Shown: positions 41,624 to 52,256, numbered from the stretch's first letter. The stretch: DNA of 64,000 nucleotides from Sorangium cellulosum (GCF_004135735.1 NZ_CP012670.1:62001-126000); one strand, 5' to 3'. Program-made: numbers and translations. The notes: generated by a model not told the origin, from the letters alone.

Positions 41624-44600
41624 CTAGCGGCGCCGGCCGCGCCGGTGCAGCGCGGCCGCGCAGGCGCCGGCCGCGAGCAGGGCCCACGGCGCCGAGCGGC
41701 CGCTGTCGCCGTCCGCGCCCACCGCGCAGGCGCAGCCGCCGCCTTGCACCACGACCCCGGCGCCGGGCACCTCCTCCTCCTCCTCCGTGGGGCACGCGCC
41801 GATGGAGCCGTCCGGATTGCGGCAACCGGGGACGCATTGCCTCGTCTCCGGGTCGCACACCCTCCCGCTGCCGCACTGGCTGTCCTGCTCGCAGCCCGTC
41901 GGCTCGCTGTCGTCCGCCGGGTCGTTCGGATCGCGCTCGCCGTCGTCGATCACGCCGTCGTGGTCCGCGTCCTCCTCGCCGTCGATCACGCCGCCGCCGT
42001 CGGTGTCGCGGTTCGTCGGGTCGGTCGTCGTCTCCCCGCTGTCCCCGTCGGCGACGCACGTCCCCGCGGCGGGGTTGGTGTCCGGGTGGGAGCAGTCCTC
42101 GCCGAGCTCGGTCCCGTCGAAGAGCCCGTCGTCGTCGCTGTCCGGGTCGAGCGCGTTGATCTTCCCGTCCTCGTCCGTGTCCTCGCCGGCCGCGACCTCC
42201 TCGCCGTCGATCACGCCGTCGTCGTCGCTGTCCGCGTCGTCCGGATCCGTGCCGAGCGCCGTCTCCTCGCGGTTCGAGAGGCCGTCGCCGTCGCGATCGC
42301 CCGCGTCGTCCCCGGCGTCGTTCGGATCGGTCTCCCCCTCGTCGACCTTCCCGTCGTGGTTCAGGTCCTCCTCGCCGTCGCGGATGCCGCCGCGGTCCGT
42401 GTCGGGATCCACCACGCTCGTCGTCGAGAGCCCGCCGTCGGCGTCCGGCGTGCAGCGCTCGGCGCCGGCGTCGGTGTCCGCGTGGGAGCAGTCCTTCCCC
42501 GCCTCGGTGCCGTCGAAGAGCCCGTCGCCGTCGCTGTCCGCGTCCAGGACGCCCGGCAGATCGTCGCCGTCGCCGTCGTCGCTCGGGTTCGGCTCGTCGC
42601 CGTCGAGCAGGCCGTCGTCGTCGGAGTCCGCGTCGCCGGGGTCCGACCCGAGGAAGACCTCGAGGTCGTCGCTCAGCCCGTCGCCGTCGCTGTCCGGGGT
42701 CGTGGCGTCGTCGTCCGCGTGCCCGGCCGTCGGGTCGGTCTCGCCCGCGTCGACCGCGCCGTTCAGGTCGGCGTCCTCGGAGCCGTCGGTCGCGCCGCCC
42801 CGATCGCTGTCGCGGTGGACCGCCGAGGTCGTCGTGGCCGCGTCGGCGTCCGGCGTGCAGTGCCCCGCGTCCACGTCGGTGCCCGGATCGTCGCAGCCGA
42901 GGCCGAGCTCGGTGCCGTCGAAGAGCCCGTCGTCGTCGCTGTCCACGTCGCGCACGTTGATGAGCCCGTCGCCGTCCGTGTCGTCGCTCGGGTTCGGCTC
43001 GCGGCCGTCGCGCACCCCGTCGTCGTCGGTGTCGCTGTCGCCCGGGTCCGTGCCGAGGTGCCTCTCGAGGGCGTCGCTCAGCCCGTCGGCGTCCCGGTCG
43101 GGGTTCCCCCCGTCGTCGTCGCCGTGACCGCGGGTCGGGTCGGTCTCGCCGTTGTCCGCGACGCCGTTCAGGTTGGCGTCCTCGGAGCCGTCGCGCACCC
43201 CGCCCCGGTCCGTGTCCGCCGCGACGGGCGACGTCCTCGTGAGGCCGGCGTCGGCGTCGGCGACGCAGCGCCCCGCGTCCACGTCGGTGCCCGGATCGCT
43301 GCAGCCGAGGCCGAGCTCGGTGCCGTCGAAGAGCCCGTCGTTGTCGCTGTCGACGTCGAGCGCGTTGATGCGCCCATCGCCGTCGGTGTCGTGGGCCGGG
43401 TTCGGCTCGGCGCCGTCGCGCACCCCGTCGTCGTCGGAGTCGGCGTCGTCCGGGTCCGTGCCGAGGCGCTCCTCGAGGAGGTCGCCCAGCCCGTCGGCGT
43501 CGCGGTCTTGGGTGCCCGAGTCGTCGCCGCCGTGGCCGGCCCCGGGGTCCGTCTCGCCCGCGTCGACCACGCCGTCGAGATCCCAGTCCTCGGATCCGTC
43601 GGAGATCCCGCCGCGGTCGGTGTCGGCGTCGAGCGGCGAGGTCCTCGTGGCGCCGGCGTCGCCGTCGGGGGTGCAGTTGCCCGCCGCCGCGTCCGTGCCC
43701 GGCCCGCTGCAGCCGAGGCCGAGCTCGGTGCCGTCGAACAGGCCGTCGTCGTCGCTGTCGACGTCGAGCGCGTTGAGGAGCCCGTCACCGTCGTGATCGT
43801 CCGTCGGGTTCGGCTCGTTGCCGTCCTGCACGCCGTCGTCGTCGGAGTCGGCGTCGTCCGGGTCCGTGCCGATGTGCTGCTCGAGGCGGTCGCTCAGCCC
43901 GTCGCCGTCCGTATCGACGCCGGCGTTGTCGTCGGCGCCGCGCCCGGCGGTCGGGTCCGTCTCGCCCGCGTCGAGCACCCCGTTCAGGTTCGCGTCCTCG
44001 GAGCCGTCGGGCACGCCGCCGTTGTCGGTGTCCGCGTCGAGCGGGTCGGTCGTCGTCGCGCCGGCGTCGCCGTCGGGCGCGCAGTGCCCCGCGAGCGCGT
44101 CCGTCCCCGGGCCGCTGCAGTCCGTCAGGCCGACCTCGGTCCCGTCGAGCAGCCCGTCGTTGTCGCTGTCGACGTCGAGCGCGTTGATGAGCCCGTCGCG
44201 GTCGGTGTCGCGATCCCAGAGCTCCTCGTCGCTGTCGCGGATGCCGTCGTCGTCCGAGTCCGCGTCGTTCGGGTCGGTGCCGGCGGCGATCTCGTCGCCG
44301 TCGCTCAGCCCGTCGCCGTCGCTGTCGACGAGGATGTCGGTCGGCGGCGCGCCCGGATCCATGCCGTTGCCGTCCGTCGGGTACTCGTAGACCGTGTCCC
44401 CCTCCGGGCTCTGCGCCGTGAGGAGCGCCTGGTTCGAGATCAGGCCGCCGGTGGTCTCGTCGATCCGGACCCGGAACCGCACCGTCGTGGTCTCGTCGAC
44501 GCCGAGCGACCCGCCGCTCGTGCCGCTCGCCCCGTGGCCGAGCCGGACGCGGATCTCCCTGGTGTTCTCGAGGTACTCGCCCTGATCGCCGTCGCCTTCG

Positions 44601-45895
44601 TCGGTCAGGCTCCCCGGGGCCGGACCCGTCGTGATCTCCAGCGAGCCGGGCACATAGGTCACCCCGGCGGGCAGCGGATCGGTCAGCACGACCTCCGCGG
44701 CCTCGTCGTTCCCGGAGTTCGTGACGACGATCGTGTATTCGAGCGTGTCGCCCGGCTTGACGCCGCCGCCGTCGAGGTCGAAGACCGCCTTGCTCGACGT
44801 GGAGAGATCCGGCAGGAGCGTCGGCACCGACGTGACGATGCCGCCGAGCAGGTAGGTATCGAGGCCGCCGGAGACGACCGGCCTGATGATGGCCTCCCTC
44901 GTGCTGGGCGTGAGCAGGTGGGTCGGGACGTAGACGACGTCGAGATCGATGCCGCTCATGCTGTACCGCCCGCCGGTGAGCTGCGGCAGGTCGCCCGGCA
45001 CGGACACCGGCGCGCCGAGGTACGAGCGGGTGCTGTTGAAGAAGTCGTTCGCCGGGTTCTGCGCGTCCGACAGCGCGGTCCCGTTCCACAGGATCGCGTC
45101 GCCGGTCGTGTCGTCGCCGTCGTAGCCGATGACGCCGAGCTTCGCCTGGCCCGCGTCCGGGGGGACGGCGAACCCGGAGACCCTCCACTCCACCATCGTG
45201 GTGCTGAGCACGGAGTCCAGAGCGTCGAGGAGGGCGAGGTGCCGGGCGGGCGCGCTCGGGAGCTCGTAGAACACGACCATCCACCAGCCCGCGAACGCGA
45301 ACGCCTGGTACGCGCCCCGGAGGTCGGCCGCATTGAGGATGCCGCCCAGTTGATAGGCCCCCTCGCCGCGCGCCCGCACGATCGAGGTGACGTCGGCGAC
45401 CACCTGGGAATGGGTGAGGGCGGCCGCTACCTCGCCCGAGAGGGTGCCGGTCACCGTCGTCTCGAAGGCGCCGGCGCCGGACCGGGCGAGCGTCGCGCTG
45501 AGCTGGGCCGAGCCCGACGTGCGGCTCACCGCCCAGTACAGGTACGCGTGGGTCACCCGCGCGCCGTCGGGCAGGTCGAGGACCGCGGTGCTCCGGGCCC
45601 TCGAGGGCAATACCGTGGTGCTCGCCTCCGCCTGCCCGGTGAAGGGGCTGTCGGCCCGCCAGTAGACGTCGAGCGCCGAGTCGCTGGTCTCCGCGCCGCA
45701 GTTGCCCACGTTGCCCACGACCGGGGCCGGCGTGCCGGTGAAGCAGTCGTGCGCGAGCGTGTTGCCGATGAGGACGAAATCGCCCCGCTGCTTCACCTGG
45801 GCCCGCGGCACCGACGGGGCCGCGCCCGCGATCCCCGAGAGCGCCCCGAGCAGCGCGGCGCCGGTGAGCCCCGTGATTGCCAATCGCTTTGTCAT
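41624..45895 (-). CDS. Giant thrombospondin type-3 repeat surface protein with DUF11-like domain and MYXO-CTERM tail
   Basis: 1423 residues. A signal peptide (1-25) precedes a Cys-containing N-terminal region (26-370) and a DUF11-like domain (about 380-500; [20 protein letters not shown] is its hallmark). Then come about 800 residues of calcium-binding type-3 repeats (DxDxDGxxD), arranged in six supra-repeats of 132-137 residues, each with two Cys and a GTEL or DGSED block. The end is [14 protein letters not shown], a hydrophobic stretch and RRGRRR, the MYXO-CTERM plan, so it should be processed and anchored at the cell surface. GGAGG precedes ATG 45895. It lies 14 bp downstream of the OmpA-type gene. 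Probable adhesion or matrix role, calcium dependent; inferred. Confidence 0.93.
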   Translation of the reverse strand: MTKRLAITGLTGAALLGALSGIAGAAPSVPRAQVKQRGDFVLIGNTLAHDCFTGTPAPVVGNVGNCGAETSDSALDVYWRADSPFTGQAEASTTVLPSRARSTAVLDLPDGARVTHAYLYWAVSRTSGSAQLSATLARSGAGAFETTVTGTLSGEVAAALTHSQVVADVTSIVRARGEGAYQLGGILNAADLRGAYQAFAFAGWWMVVFYELPSAPARHLALLDALDSVLSTTMVEWRVSGFAVPPDAGQAKLGVIGYDGDDTTGDAILWNGTALSDAQNPANDFFNSTRSYLGAPVSVPGDLPQLTGGRYSMSGIDLDVVYVPTHLLTPSTREAIIRPVVSGGLDTYLLGGIVTSVPTLLPDLSTSSKAVFDLDGGGVKPGDTLEYTIVVTNSGNDEAAEVVLTDPLPAGVTYVPGSLEITTGPAPGSLTDEGDGDQGEYLENTREIRVRLGHGASGTSGGSLGVDETTTVRFRVRIDETTGGLISNQALLTAQSPEGDTVYEYPTDGNGMDPGAPPTDILVDSDGDGLSDGDEIAAGTDPNDADSDDDGIRDSDEELWDRDTDRDGLINALDVDSDNDGLLDGTEVGLTDCSGPGTDALAGHCAPDGDAGATTTDPLDADTDNGGVPDGSEDANLNGVLDAGETDPTAGRGADDNAGVDTDGDGLSDRLEQHIGTDPDDADSDDDGVQDGNEPNPTDDHDGDGLLNALDVDSDDDGLFDGTELGLGCSGPGTDAAAGNCTPDGDAGATRTSPLDADTDRGGISDGSEDWDLDGVVDAGETDPGAGHGGDDSGTQDRDADGLGDLLEERLGTDPDDADSDDDGVRDGAEPNPAHDTDGDGRINALDVDSDNDGLFDGTELGLGCSDPGTDVDAGRCVADADAGLTRTSPVAADTDRGGVRDGSEDANLNGVADNGETDPTRGHGDDDGGNPDRDADGLSDALERHLGTDPGDSDTDDDGVRDGREPNPSDDTDGDGLINVRDVDSDDDGLFDGTELGLGCDDPGTDVDAGHCTPDADAATTTSAVHRDSDRGGATDGSEDADLNGAVDAGETDPTAGHADDDATTPDSDGDGLSDDLEVFLGSDPGDADSDDDGLLDGDEPNPSDDGDGDDLPGVLDADSDGDGLFDGTEAGKDCSHADTDAGAERCTPDADGGLSTTSVVDPDTDRGGIRDGEEDLNHDGKVDEGETDPNDAGDDAGDRDGDGLSNREETALGTDPDDADSDDDGVIDGEEVAAGEDTDEDGKINALDPDSDDDGLFDGTELGEDCSHPDTNPAAGTCVADGDSGETTTDPTNRDTDGGGVIDGEEDADHDGVIDDGERDPNDPADDSEPTGCEQDSQCGSGRVCDPETRQCVPGCRNPDGSIGACPTEEEEEVPGAGVVVQGGGCACAVGADGDSGRSAPWALLAAGACAAALHRRGRRR

Positions 45896-45909
45896 CGAAG
45901 CCTCCAGCC

Positions 45910-47730
45910 CTACGGCTGCTTCTTTGCCTTCTCCGTGATGTTGAACTGGACGCGCCGGTTCTGCTGGCGCCCGGCCTCGGTCTTGTTGTCCGCGAGCGGC
46001 ACGTCCGGGCCGTAGCCCTTCGCCACCATGCGCTCGGGCGCGATCCCGCGCGCGACGAGCGCCTCGACCACCGACTCGGCGCGGGCCTGGCTCAGCCTCG
46101 TGTTGAACTGCCGCGTGCCGCGGTTGTCGGTGTGGCCCTGGACCTCGACCTGGCGGATCTCCGGGTGGTCGTTGAGCACGCCGGCGACCTCGTCGAGCAG
46201 CTCGTCGCTCTCCTTCTTGATGGTCGCCTTGCCGAAGGCGAACTGCACCTGCTGGAGGATGACGATCTCGGTCTCGGTCACCCGGACCGCCACCGGGCAG
46301 CCGTTCTGCTTCGGATCCGCGTTCGGCTTGCCCTTCTCGTTCGGGCACGCGTCCTGATCGTCGCGGAGGCCGTCGCCGTCGGTGTCGCCCGGGCAGCCGT
46401 TCGTGGCCGGCTCGGTCGTGACGAGCCCGGGGAGATCGGGGCACGCGTCCTCGGCGTCGGGGACCTTGTCGCCGTCGCGGTCGGGCGGCGGGCAGCCGTT
46501 CTGCTTGGGATCCGGGGCGGCGACGCCGGGCACGTCGGGGCAGGCGTCGACCGGATCGACGATGCCGTCGCCGTCGGAGTCCCCGGGCGGCGGGCAGCCG
46601 TTCTTCCTGGGATCGGGGTCGGCGACGCCGGGCGCGTCGGGGCAGGCGTCGACCGGGTCGGCGAAGCCGTCGCGATCCGAGTCCTTGGGCGGCGGCGGGC
46701 AGCCGTTCTGCCGCGGATCCGCGCTCCCGACGCCCGGGACCCCCGGGCACGCGTCGACCTCGTCGGCGATGCCGTCGCGGTCCCGGTCCTTCACGGGCGG
46801 CTTCACCTCGGGCGTGTAGGCGAGCATCGCCACGGCGCGGAACGAGGGCGTGCCGATCCCGGAGGTGAAGCCGGGGCCCACGCCGAGGCCGGCCTCGAAA
46901 TCGCTGGCGACGCGGTAGCGCCCGCCGAGCAGGGCCTCGAGGTTCGTCGTGCGCCGCTGGAGGTCGGTGACCGCGATCGCGCCCGTGATCTCGGGGCCGA
47001 GCTGGAGCCGCCGCTCGTCGTCGAGCAGCAGCCCGAGGCCGGCGCCCCACTGCACCATCATGCCGCTCTCGACGTTGGCGAACGGCTTTTTGGCCCGGAA
47101 CTCCGGCCCCGCGGAGAACGACCACACCGCGCTGCCCAGGTGGCCGCCGAGGACGAGCTGCGGCGCCCCGCGCACCGCGCCGTCGCCGGAGTACGCCTCG
47201 GGGTCGCCGGTCGGCAGCCACACGTAGCCGGCGACGGCGAGCTGGAACGGGTCGTGGTAGCCGCCGTAGAGCGTCGCGCGCGCGCCGAGGCGGAGGTCCC
47301 CGAGCGCGCTCGTGGTGGGCGGCGCGAGCTGGGCGCCGGAGGCGGCCCCGCCGTCGCCGGACTGGAGCGCGAGCGGCAGATCGGCGCTCACCGTGAGGCG
47401 ATTCCAGAGGGCGAGCGAGGCGCCGAGGTGCAGGAGGAGCTGGTTGCCGACGATCGCGCCGCGATCCTCGTTGCCCGACCGGGTCCGCAACACGAGCGGA
47501 TCCTGGGCGTAGTCGCCGAGGAGCATGATGTGGGGAGATGTCTCTCCGGCGGTGTAGGCGGACTGGACTCCGAACATCCTGTCGCCGGCGGGCGCTGGCT
47601 GGAATCTGTCGAGCGCGAACCCCTCGGGGGCCGCAGCGTCCTGCGCCTGGGCGCGGGCGGCCGCGCCGACGAGGCACAGCGTCGCCGCGAGCACGGCGGT
47701 CGGATAGGTCCCAAGTCTACGAGCCTGCAT
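45910..47730 (-). CDS. OmpA-family outer-membrane protein with type-3 repeats
   Basis: 606 residues. A signal peptide (1-30) is followed by a barrel-like region (45-310) and five or six thrombospondin type-3 units (about 315-480; [16 protein letters not shown] type, each with one Cys pair). The OmpA C-terminal peptidoglycan-binding domain at about 490-606 includes [20 protein letters not shown] and the following [10 protein letters not shown]. It probably links the outer membrane to murein and, through its Ca-binding repeats, may interact with the giant surface protein encoded 14 bp downstream. The ATG at 47730 has AAGGAGG 13 nt upstream. The two genes form an operon. Confidence 0.94.
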   Translation of the reverse strand: MQARRLGTYPTAVLAATLCLVGAAARAQAQDAAAPEGFALDRFQPAPAGDRMFGVQSAYTAGETSPHIMLLGDYAQDPLVLRTRSGNEDRGAIVGNQLLLHLGASLALWNRLTVSADLPLALQSGDGGAASGAQLAPPTTSALGDLRLGARATLYGGYHDPFQLAVAGYVWLPTGDPEAYSGDGAVRGAPQLVLGGHLGSAVWSFSAGPEFRAKKPFANVESGMMVQWGAGLGLLLDDERRLQLGPEITGAIAVTDLQRRTTNLEALLGGRYRVASDFEAGLGVGPGFTSGIGTPSFRAVAMLAYTPEVKPPVKDRDRDGIADEVDACPGVPGVGSADPRQNGCPPPPKDSDRDGFADPVDACPDAPGVADPDPRKNGCPPPGDSDGDGIVDPVDACPDVPGVAAPDPKQNGCPPPDRDGDKVPDAEDACPDLPGLVTTEPATNGCPGDTDGDGLRDDQDACPNEKGKPNADPKQNGCPVAVRVTETEIVILQQVQFAFGKATIKKESDELLDEVAGVLNDHPEIRQVEVQGHTDNRGTRQFNTRLSQARAESVVEALVARGIAPERMVAKGYGPDVPLADNKTEAGRQQNRRVQFNITEKAKKQP

Positions 47731-47986
47731 GAACGGGGTCGCCTCCTTGCGGGAAGGAACAGCAAGCGCCGCGAGTATCGACCGAAACGGCCGCGTCGTT
47801 CAACGTTTCACGAGGTCTTCAGCGGCCCGCGCCGCGCGCGCCGGCCCTGGAGGAGGGGCGCTGGCGCCGCGGTCGGTGGATGGGTCGGCGCGTCCGACCT
47901 GCACAAGGGGACCGTGCGCCGGTATACGAAGCACGCCTGACCGAGGACCGGTCTGCTGGGGCGCGGGCCGAGCGGGTGACCGCGCT

Positions 47987-49333
47987 CTAGGCGGTGCCGT
48001 GCTGGCGCAGCGTCGCCGGCAGCGAGAGCGCGTGATCGATGCAGGCGTGGATGTCGTCGAAGCCGGGGAGACCGTACCAGAACACCGTCCACGTGTCGTT
48101 GCGGTAGCTGCCCTCGGCCTGCTGGAAATACCAGGGGTTGACCTCGTTGCCGTTCCGGGCGCGCCAGAACAGCGCCGGGTTCTCGTTCTTCATCCGCGTC
48201 CAGAGCGAGCCGCCGATCCCAACGCCCTGCGCCTCGGTCGTCACCGCGAACTTGTCGAGGTACGGGATTGATGGCCCCTTCCCGCTCGAGTCGAGCGTCA
48301 GGATCGCGGTCGCCCGGTACGAGTCGGACAGGTAGATGCGATAGAACCGCTTCTTCTCGAAGTAGCTCGGGTCGAGCGCCCGCTGGAAGCACGCCTCGAG
48401 CAGGCCGCGCAGGCGATCGCGGTCGATGCCGTCGAGCGTGTCGTGCCGCAGGATGCGCTCGCCGCGCCGGATGAGCGTGCCAGAGCCCGTGTGCGTGAAG
48501 AGCTCCTTCGCGAGGTGATCGGGCGAGGTGATCGAGACCGAGGACGTCGCCGGCAGGCCGTCGAGCAAGAGCTTGATCTCCTGCAGCTTGAGCCGCATCG
48601 CGGCGCTCAGCCACGGTTGCGAGACGAGGCCCGCGAAGTCCTCCTCGAGGTTGATGGCCGAGACGATGCGCCCGTGCTCGTCGAGCAGGCCGCCCGCGCT
48701 CGTGAGGAAGATCATCTTGAACGGCTGCGTCGCGAGCGCGAGCTCGCGCGCGGCCACGTCCGCGTTGATGTTGACGATCTGCCCGCCCGGCGTCTCGCCG
48801 AGGCAGGCGAGGATCGGCAGGTGGCCGGCGCGGATGCTCGACCGCACCGCGTCGAGGTGCACGCGCTGGATCCGGCCGACCAGGCCGAGGCGCTCCTCGT
48901 CGACCAGCGACGCCTCGAACACGCCCGCCGTGATCGGCCGCGTGCGCGTGCCCATCTCCTCGAGCGCCTCGACGAGCCGCAGGTTCTCGCGGAGGAAGAC
49001 GCGCCGCGCGACCTCCAGGATGCGCGGCGTCGTGACGCGCAGCCCGTTGATCCGCTCGCTCGGGATCCCCGACTCGGCGAGGGCCCGATCGAGCTGCGGC
49101 CCGGCGCCGTGGATGACGATGGGGTAGAGGCCGACCTGGTTCAGGAACACGAGCGAGGTCGCGAGCGCCTCGAGATCCTCGTCGAGGATGGCGCCGCCCA
49201 CCTTGATGACGGCGAACTTCTGCTGGTCGACGGCCGCGTACTGCTTCAGGTACTGCTCGACCTCCTTGCGGCTGCCGAGGTTCCTGAGCAGGCGGACGAT
49301 GACGTCTTGCGTCGAGCTGCTCATCGCGCTCAT
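47987..49333 (-). CDS. argB: Bifunctional N-acetylglutamate synthase/kinase
   Basis: 448 residues. The amino-acid kinase domain (1 to about 285) has VIKVGGAILDED and IVIHGAGPQ nucleotide- and phosphate-binding segments. The C-terminal NAT domain (about 300-448) has YRATAILTLD, PYLDKFAVTTEAQGVGIGG with the acetyl-CoA loop, and WTVFWYGL, as in vertebrate-type NAGS. Length and order match the fused synthase/kinase of Xanthomonas. It catalyses the first two steps of arginine synthesis. The ATG at 49333 overlaps the stop codon of the upstream carbamoyltransferase by one base, so the two form a coupled operon. Arginine feedback on the kinase domain is usual in this group. Confidence 0.93.
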   Translation of the reverse strand: MSAMSSSTQDVIVRLLRNLGSRKEVEQYLKQYAAVDQQKFAVIKVGGAILDEDLEALATSLVFLNQVGLYPIVIHGAGPQLDRALAESGIPSERINGLRVTTPRILEVARRVFLRENLRLVEALEEMGTRTRPITAGVFEASLVDEERLGLVGRIQRVHLDAVRSSIRAGHLPILACLGETPGGQIVNINADVAARELALATQPFKMIFLTSAGGLLDEHGRIVSAINLEEDFAGLVSQPWLSAAMRLKLQEIKLLLDGLPATSSVSITSPDHLAKELFTHTGSGTLIRRGERILRHDTLDGIDRDRLRGLLEACFQRALDPSYFEKKRFYRIYLSDSYRATAILTLDSSGKGPSIPYLDKFAVTTEAQGVGIGGSLWTRMKNENPALFWRARNGNEVNPWYFQQAEGSYRNDTWTVFWYGLPGFDDIHACIDHALSLPATLRQHGTA

Positions 49334-50331
49334 CACCCGTTGACCAGCATGTCCATGATGGCCTTCTGGACATGCAGCCGGTTCTCCGCCTCGTCGATGA
49401 CCATGGATCGGGGCGAGTCGATCACGGCGTCCGTGACCTTCACGTTGCGCCGGACCGGGAGGCAATGGGAGAAGAGGGCCCCGGGGGTGAGCGCCATCTT
49501 CTGCTCGTCGACGATGAAGTGCTTGTACCTGTCGCGGATCGGCTTCTCCTGCTCCCAGCGGCCGAAGTAGGGGATCGCTCCCCAGCTCTTCGCGTACACG
49601 ACGTCGGCGCCGCGGTAGGCGGACTCGATGTCATAGGTGATGGAGAACCTCCGCCCGTTCTCGGCCGTGCTCTTCCTGGCGGCGTCGAGGTAGCGGTCGT
49701 CGAGGTGATATTCCTCGCTGGGGCAGAGCAGGGTGACGTCCATGCCGAGCTTGGAGGCGATGAGGACGGCCGAGTTGGCGACCGCGGTGTTGAGCGGGCG
49801 CGGGTGGTACGTCCACGTGAGGAGGAGCTTCTTGCCGTCGAGGCGGCCGAGGCGCTCCTTCATGGCGAGCGCGAGCGCGAGCTCCTGGCAGGGGTGGGTG
49901 ATGGTCTCGAGGTTGATGACGGGCACGGTCGCGTGGCGGGCGAACGCGTTCAGCACCCTGTCCTGCCGGTCCTCCTCCCAGCGCTGGAACTTGGGGAACG
50001 CGCGCACGCCGATGAGGTCGGCGTACCGGGAGAGGACGCGGGCGGCCTCCTGGACGTGCTCCTCGGGCTCGCCGTCCATGACCGCGCCGTCCTCGAACTC
50101 GATCGGCCAGGCGCTCCGGCCGGGCTCCAGGGCGATCGCATGGCCGCCGAGCTCCCGGATGCCGACGTCGAAGGACGTGCGCGTCCGCAGCGAGGGGTTG
50201 AAGAAGACGAGCGCGAGGGTGCGATCCTTGAGGCGCGGCTCGATCGGCCGCCGCTTGAAGCGCTGCGCGCGCTCGAGCAGGCCCTCGAGCTCGGCGCGCG
50301 TGTAGTCCATCGTGGTCAGAAAGTGCCGCAT
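49333..50331 (-). CDS. argF': N-acetylornithine carbamoyltransferase
   Basis: 332 residues. The carbamoyl-phosphate motif is SLRTRT at 47-52, followed by HPCQE at 146-150 and SHCLPVRRN near 290. Several blocks recall the Xanthomonas N-acetylornithine enzyme rather than ordinary ornithine carbamoyltransferase: GVRAFPKFQRWEEDR, LTWTYHPRPLNTAVANSAV, VVYAKSWGA and ENRLHVQKAIM. It would convert N-acetylornithine plus carbamoyl phosphate to N-acetylcitrulline. The pairing with the fused NAGS/kinase, as in Xanthomonas, supports this. GAGGAGG lies eight nt before ATG 50331. The specificity call rests on remembered sequence blocks and context. Confidence 0.92.
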   Translation of the reverse strand: MRHFLTTMDYTRAELEGLLERAQRFKRRPIEPRLKDRTLALVFFNPSLRTRTSFDVGIRELGGHAIALEPGRSAWPIEFEDGAVMDGEPEEHVQEAARVLSRYADLIGVRAFPKFQRWEEDRQDRVLNAFARHATVPVINLETITHPCQELALALAMKERLGRLDGKKLLLTWTYHPRPLNTAVANSAVLIASKLGMDVTLLCPSEEYHLDDRYLDAARKSTAENGRRFSITYDIESAYRGADVVYAKSWGAIPYFGRWEQEKPIRDRYKHFIVDEQKMALTPGALFSHCLPVRRNVKVTDAVIDSPRSMVIDEAENRLHVQKAIMDMLVNG

Positions 50332-50549
50332 CGAACACCTCCTCGTTGTGAGCGAGCCCGGAGCGGGGGAACGCGCATTGGAGCAATCCTGCCGGCGATG
50401 TCAACGAGACGCGCGGGCGGGTGCGGTGGTGATGGGGCGTCGCTGGTGGCGGCGGCGCGGAGGGCGGGGGCGGAGCGGGGAAGGGGGAAGGGGAGTTGGC
50501 GCGCTGCCTGGCCCGGTGGAGGGGGGCGCGACGCCCGGGGGGGACGAGG

Positions 50550-50894
50550 TCACCTGAGCAGCGGGAGCCGACCAAGGACGGGGGCCACGGTCGACCTGGG
50601 CAGCGGCGCGACGCCAATCGCGGTCGCCTTGCCCTGGAGCCGGCTCTCCTCGAGCAGCTTGTGGGCGATCCCGGCGGAGGCGAGCTGCGCGCTCACTGCG
50701 CGGAGCGCGGCTTCATCGTCCGCGGCCAGGAGGATCTTGGTGAAGGTGCCGCCGGCCCAGGCCCGCGCCGAGTCGCTGTTTGCGGCGATGAGGTAGCCGG
50801 CGACGGCGGCGTGCGCCGCCTGCGCCGCGAGGACACCGTGGCCGAGGGCCAGGAGCTCTCGGCTGAGGATGAGATACTGGACGATCGGATCCAT
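50550..50894 (-). CDS. Pth2-like peptidyl-tRNA hydrolase domain protein
   Basis: 114 residues. The fold pattern matches the archaeal/eukaryotic Pth2 family: a first strand with YLILSRELLALGHGVLAAQA, followed by AHAA, a middle TFTKILLAAD strand and the end block GKATAIGVAPLPRSTVAPVL. Pth2 enzymes release peptides from stalled peptidyl-tRNA; some bacterial members have other roles, so the label is a family one. CAGGAGC lies upstream of ATG 50894. It stands alone between the arginine operon and the truncated phosphotransferase. Confidence 0.75.
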   Translation of the reverse strand: MDPIVQYLILSRELLALGHGVLAAQAAHAAVAGYLIAANSDSARAWAGGTFTKILLAADDEAALRAVSAQLASAGIAHKLLEESRLQGKATAIGVAPLPRSTVAPVLGRLPLLR

Positions 50895-51195
50895 CCGCGG
50901 GCTCCTGGAGGGGGTCGTGCAGAGCCCTGGCGCTGCTCACCGAGAGCAGCATGGTCCACGTCTGGATGTCAATCTCCGCGAGGCTCGGTCTTGTTTCGAG
51001 CGACCGGTCGCCGCGGGCGAAGCAGAGAAGATCCTTGTTCCAGGAGCTGGCGGTGAGCCGGTTTGAGGCATGCTGCCCACGGCGTTTCCTTGGCCTGGGT
51101 CATGGTGAGTCGTCGTGTCGGCTCTCGCGTTCGCTCTCGTGAATGCCGCGGTATCGGGGGCGACCGTTCATCGTAAGAGGACAGGAGCATTTCAG
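50895..51195. other. Gap between divergent genes
   Basis: About 300 bp without a gene. The right end (51120-51195) should carry the promoter of the phosphotransferase-like gene and has its ribosome site AGGAG eight nt before ATG 51196. Confidence 0.5.
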
Positions 51196-51756
51196 ATGGC
51201 CACTGCAGATCTTCCCGCCGAACGGGGGAACGTGGACGGGCGCGAAGAGGTGCTGGAGGGCGGCGGGACGACCGTCGTCACCCGGGTGGGGCAGACCGTG
51301 CGCCGGCCGTTGCGCCCGTGGAGCGCGGCGGTGCACCGGTTGCTCGAGCACCTGCGCGCCGCCGGATTCGCCGGGGCGCCGCGATTTCTCGGCACCGACG
51401 GAGTTCGGGAGATCCTGGATTACATCGAGGGCGAGGTCGGCAACTATCCGCTGCCAGAGCAGGCGCGAGGGGAGAGGGCGCTGGCGTCGGCGGCGCGGCT
51501 CATGCGCTCCTATCATGACGCCACGGTGGCGCTGGCCGACCAGCGGCCGGACGGGTGGCAGCTCCCCCCGATCGAGCCGGTCGAGGTGGTCTGTCACGGC
51601 GACTTCGCGCCGTACAACTGCGTCGTCTGCGCACGGATCGAGCATCCCGAAGGCCCCGGCGGCGGGGCGTGGGGTAGGGTCGAGCATCCCGAAGGCCTCG
51701 GCGGCGGGGCGTGGGGTAGGGTCGAGCATCCCGAAGGCCTCGGCGGCGGGGCGTGA
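51196..51756 (+). pseudogene. Aminoglycoside-phosphotransferase-like gene truncated by a minisatellite
   Basis: 186 codons. Residues 1-146 follow the APH/choline-kinase-like fold, ending in the catalytic loop VVCHGDFAPYN (H134, D136, N141). The next segment, which should carry the Mg-binding Asp (DFD) and the C-terminal helices, is replaced by in-frame copies of a 42-bp tandem repeat (14 residues each: RVEHPEGLGGGAWG). A one-base insertion in the third repeat creates a TGA. Without the Mg-binding Asp the product cannot be an active kinase, so I call it a broken gene, although it may still be expressed: the promoter side, ribosome site and downstream terminator look intact. Normal family length would be about 250 residues. 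Confidence 0.8.
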
Positions 51757-51959
51757 GGGTAGGGTCGAGCATCCCGAAGGCCTCGGCGGCGGGGCGTGGG
51801 GTAGGGTCGAGCATCCCGAAGGCCTCGGCGGCGGGGCGTGGGGTAGGGTCGAGCATCCCGAAGGCCTCGGCGGCGGGGCGTGGGGTAGGGTCGAGCATCC
51901 CGAAGGCCTCGGCGGCGGGGCGTGGGGTAGGGTCGAGCATCCCGAAGGCCTCGGCGGCG
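51636..51959. repeat. 42-bp minisatellite, eight copies, in the 3' half of the phosphotransferase-like gene
   Basis: Units with core CGAGCATCCCGAAGGCCTCG begin at 51639, 51681, 51723, 51766, 51808, 51850, 51892 and 51934 (the third is 43 bp). Near identity of units indicates recent expansion. On the minus strand the array gives long repetitive frames, but these are not genes. There are no spacers, so it is not a CRISPR array. Confidence 0.95.
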
Positions 51960-52201
51960 CCGTGCACGAGCGGCGAGCGGCGCCCAGCGGCAGGCCGGAG
52001 CCCGGCAGAACGACGGAGCGCAGAGGCGCTGCTCCAAGAGGGGGTAATTCGAAAGCGTCGAGCCACGCGCGGAGGACCCCCGGGATGCCAGGGTTGCAAG
52101 CTGGAACGTGCAGGACTGAAAGGGACGGGTCGCTTCCTCGGGGAGAACCCGCGAAAACAAGCTGGACAGACATTGGCCCGCATCCTGCTATCCGTACAGG
52201 G
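51960..52201. other. Region between minisatellite and terminator, no clear gene
   Basis: No supported reading frame on either strand. The lower GC content around 52080-52160 and several short inverted stretches suggest an untranslated trailer or a dispersed intergenic element. It may also include residues of the original 3' end of the phosphotransferase-like gene, but no matching segment of that family could be recognised in any frame. Confidence 0.4.
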
Positions 52202-52256
52202 CAGAGCGCCCGTGACGGTTCCCCCCCCCACCGTCGAATGGGCGCTCTGTTTTTTT
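52202..52256 (+). terminator. Intrinsic (rho-independent) terminator
   Basis: A 10-bp stem, CAGAGCGCCC paired with GGGCGCTCTG (52202-52211 and 52240-52249), encloses a smaller GACGGT/ACCGTC stem and is followed directly by seven T. Orientation fits the plus-strand transcript of the truncated phosphotransferase-like gene. It is the clearest intrinsic terminator in the window. Confidence 0.88.

Noticed and set aside
41429..46015. A plus-strand reading frame of more than 1500 codons opposite the type-3 repeat gene
   Set aside because: It is an antisense artefact of the regular Asp/Gly codons of the minus-strand gene (Val/Arg/Ala dipeptide runs), without any domain or ribosome site.
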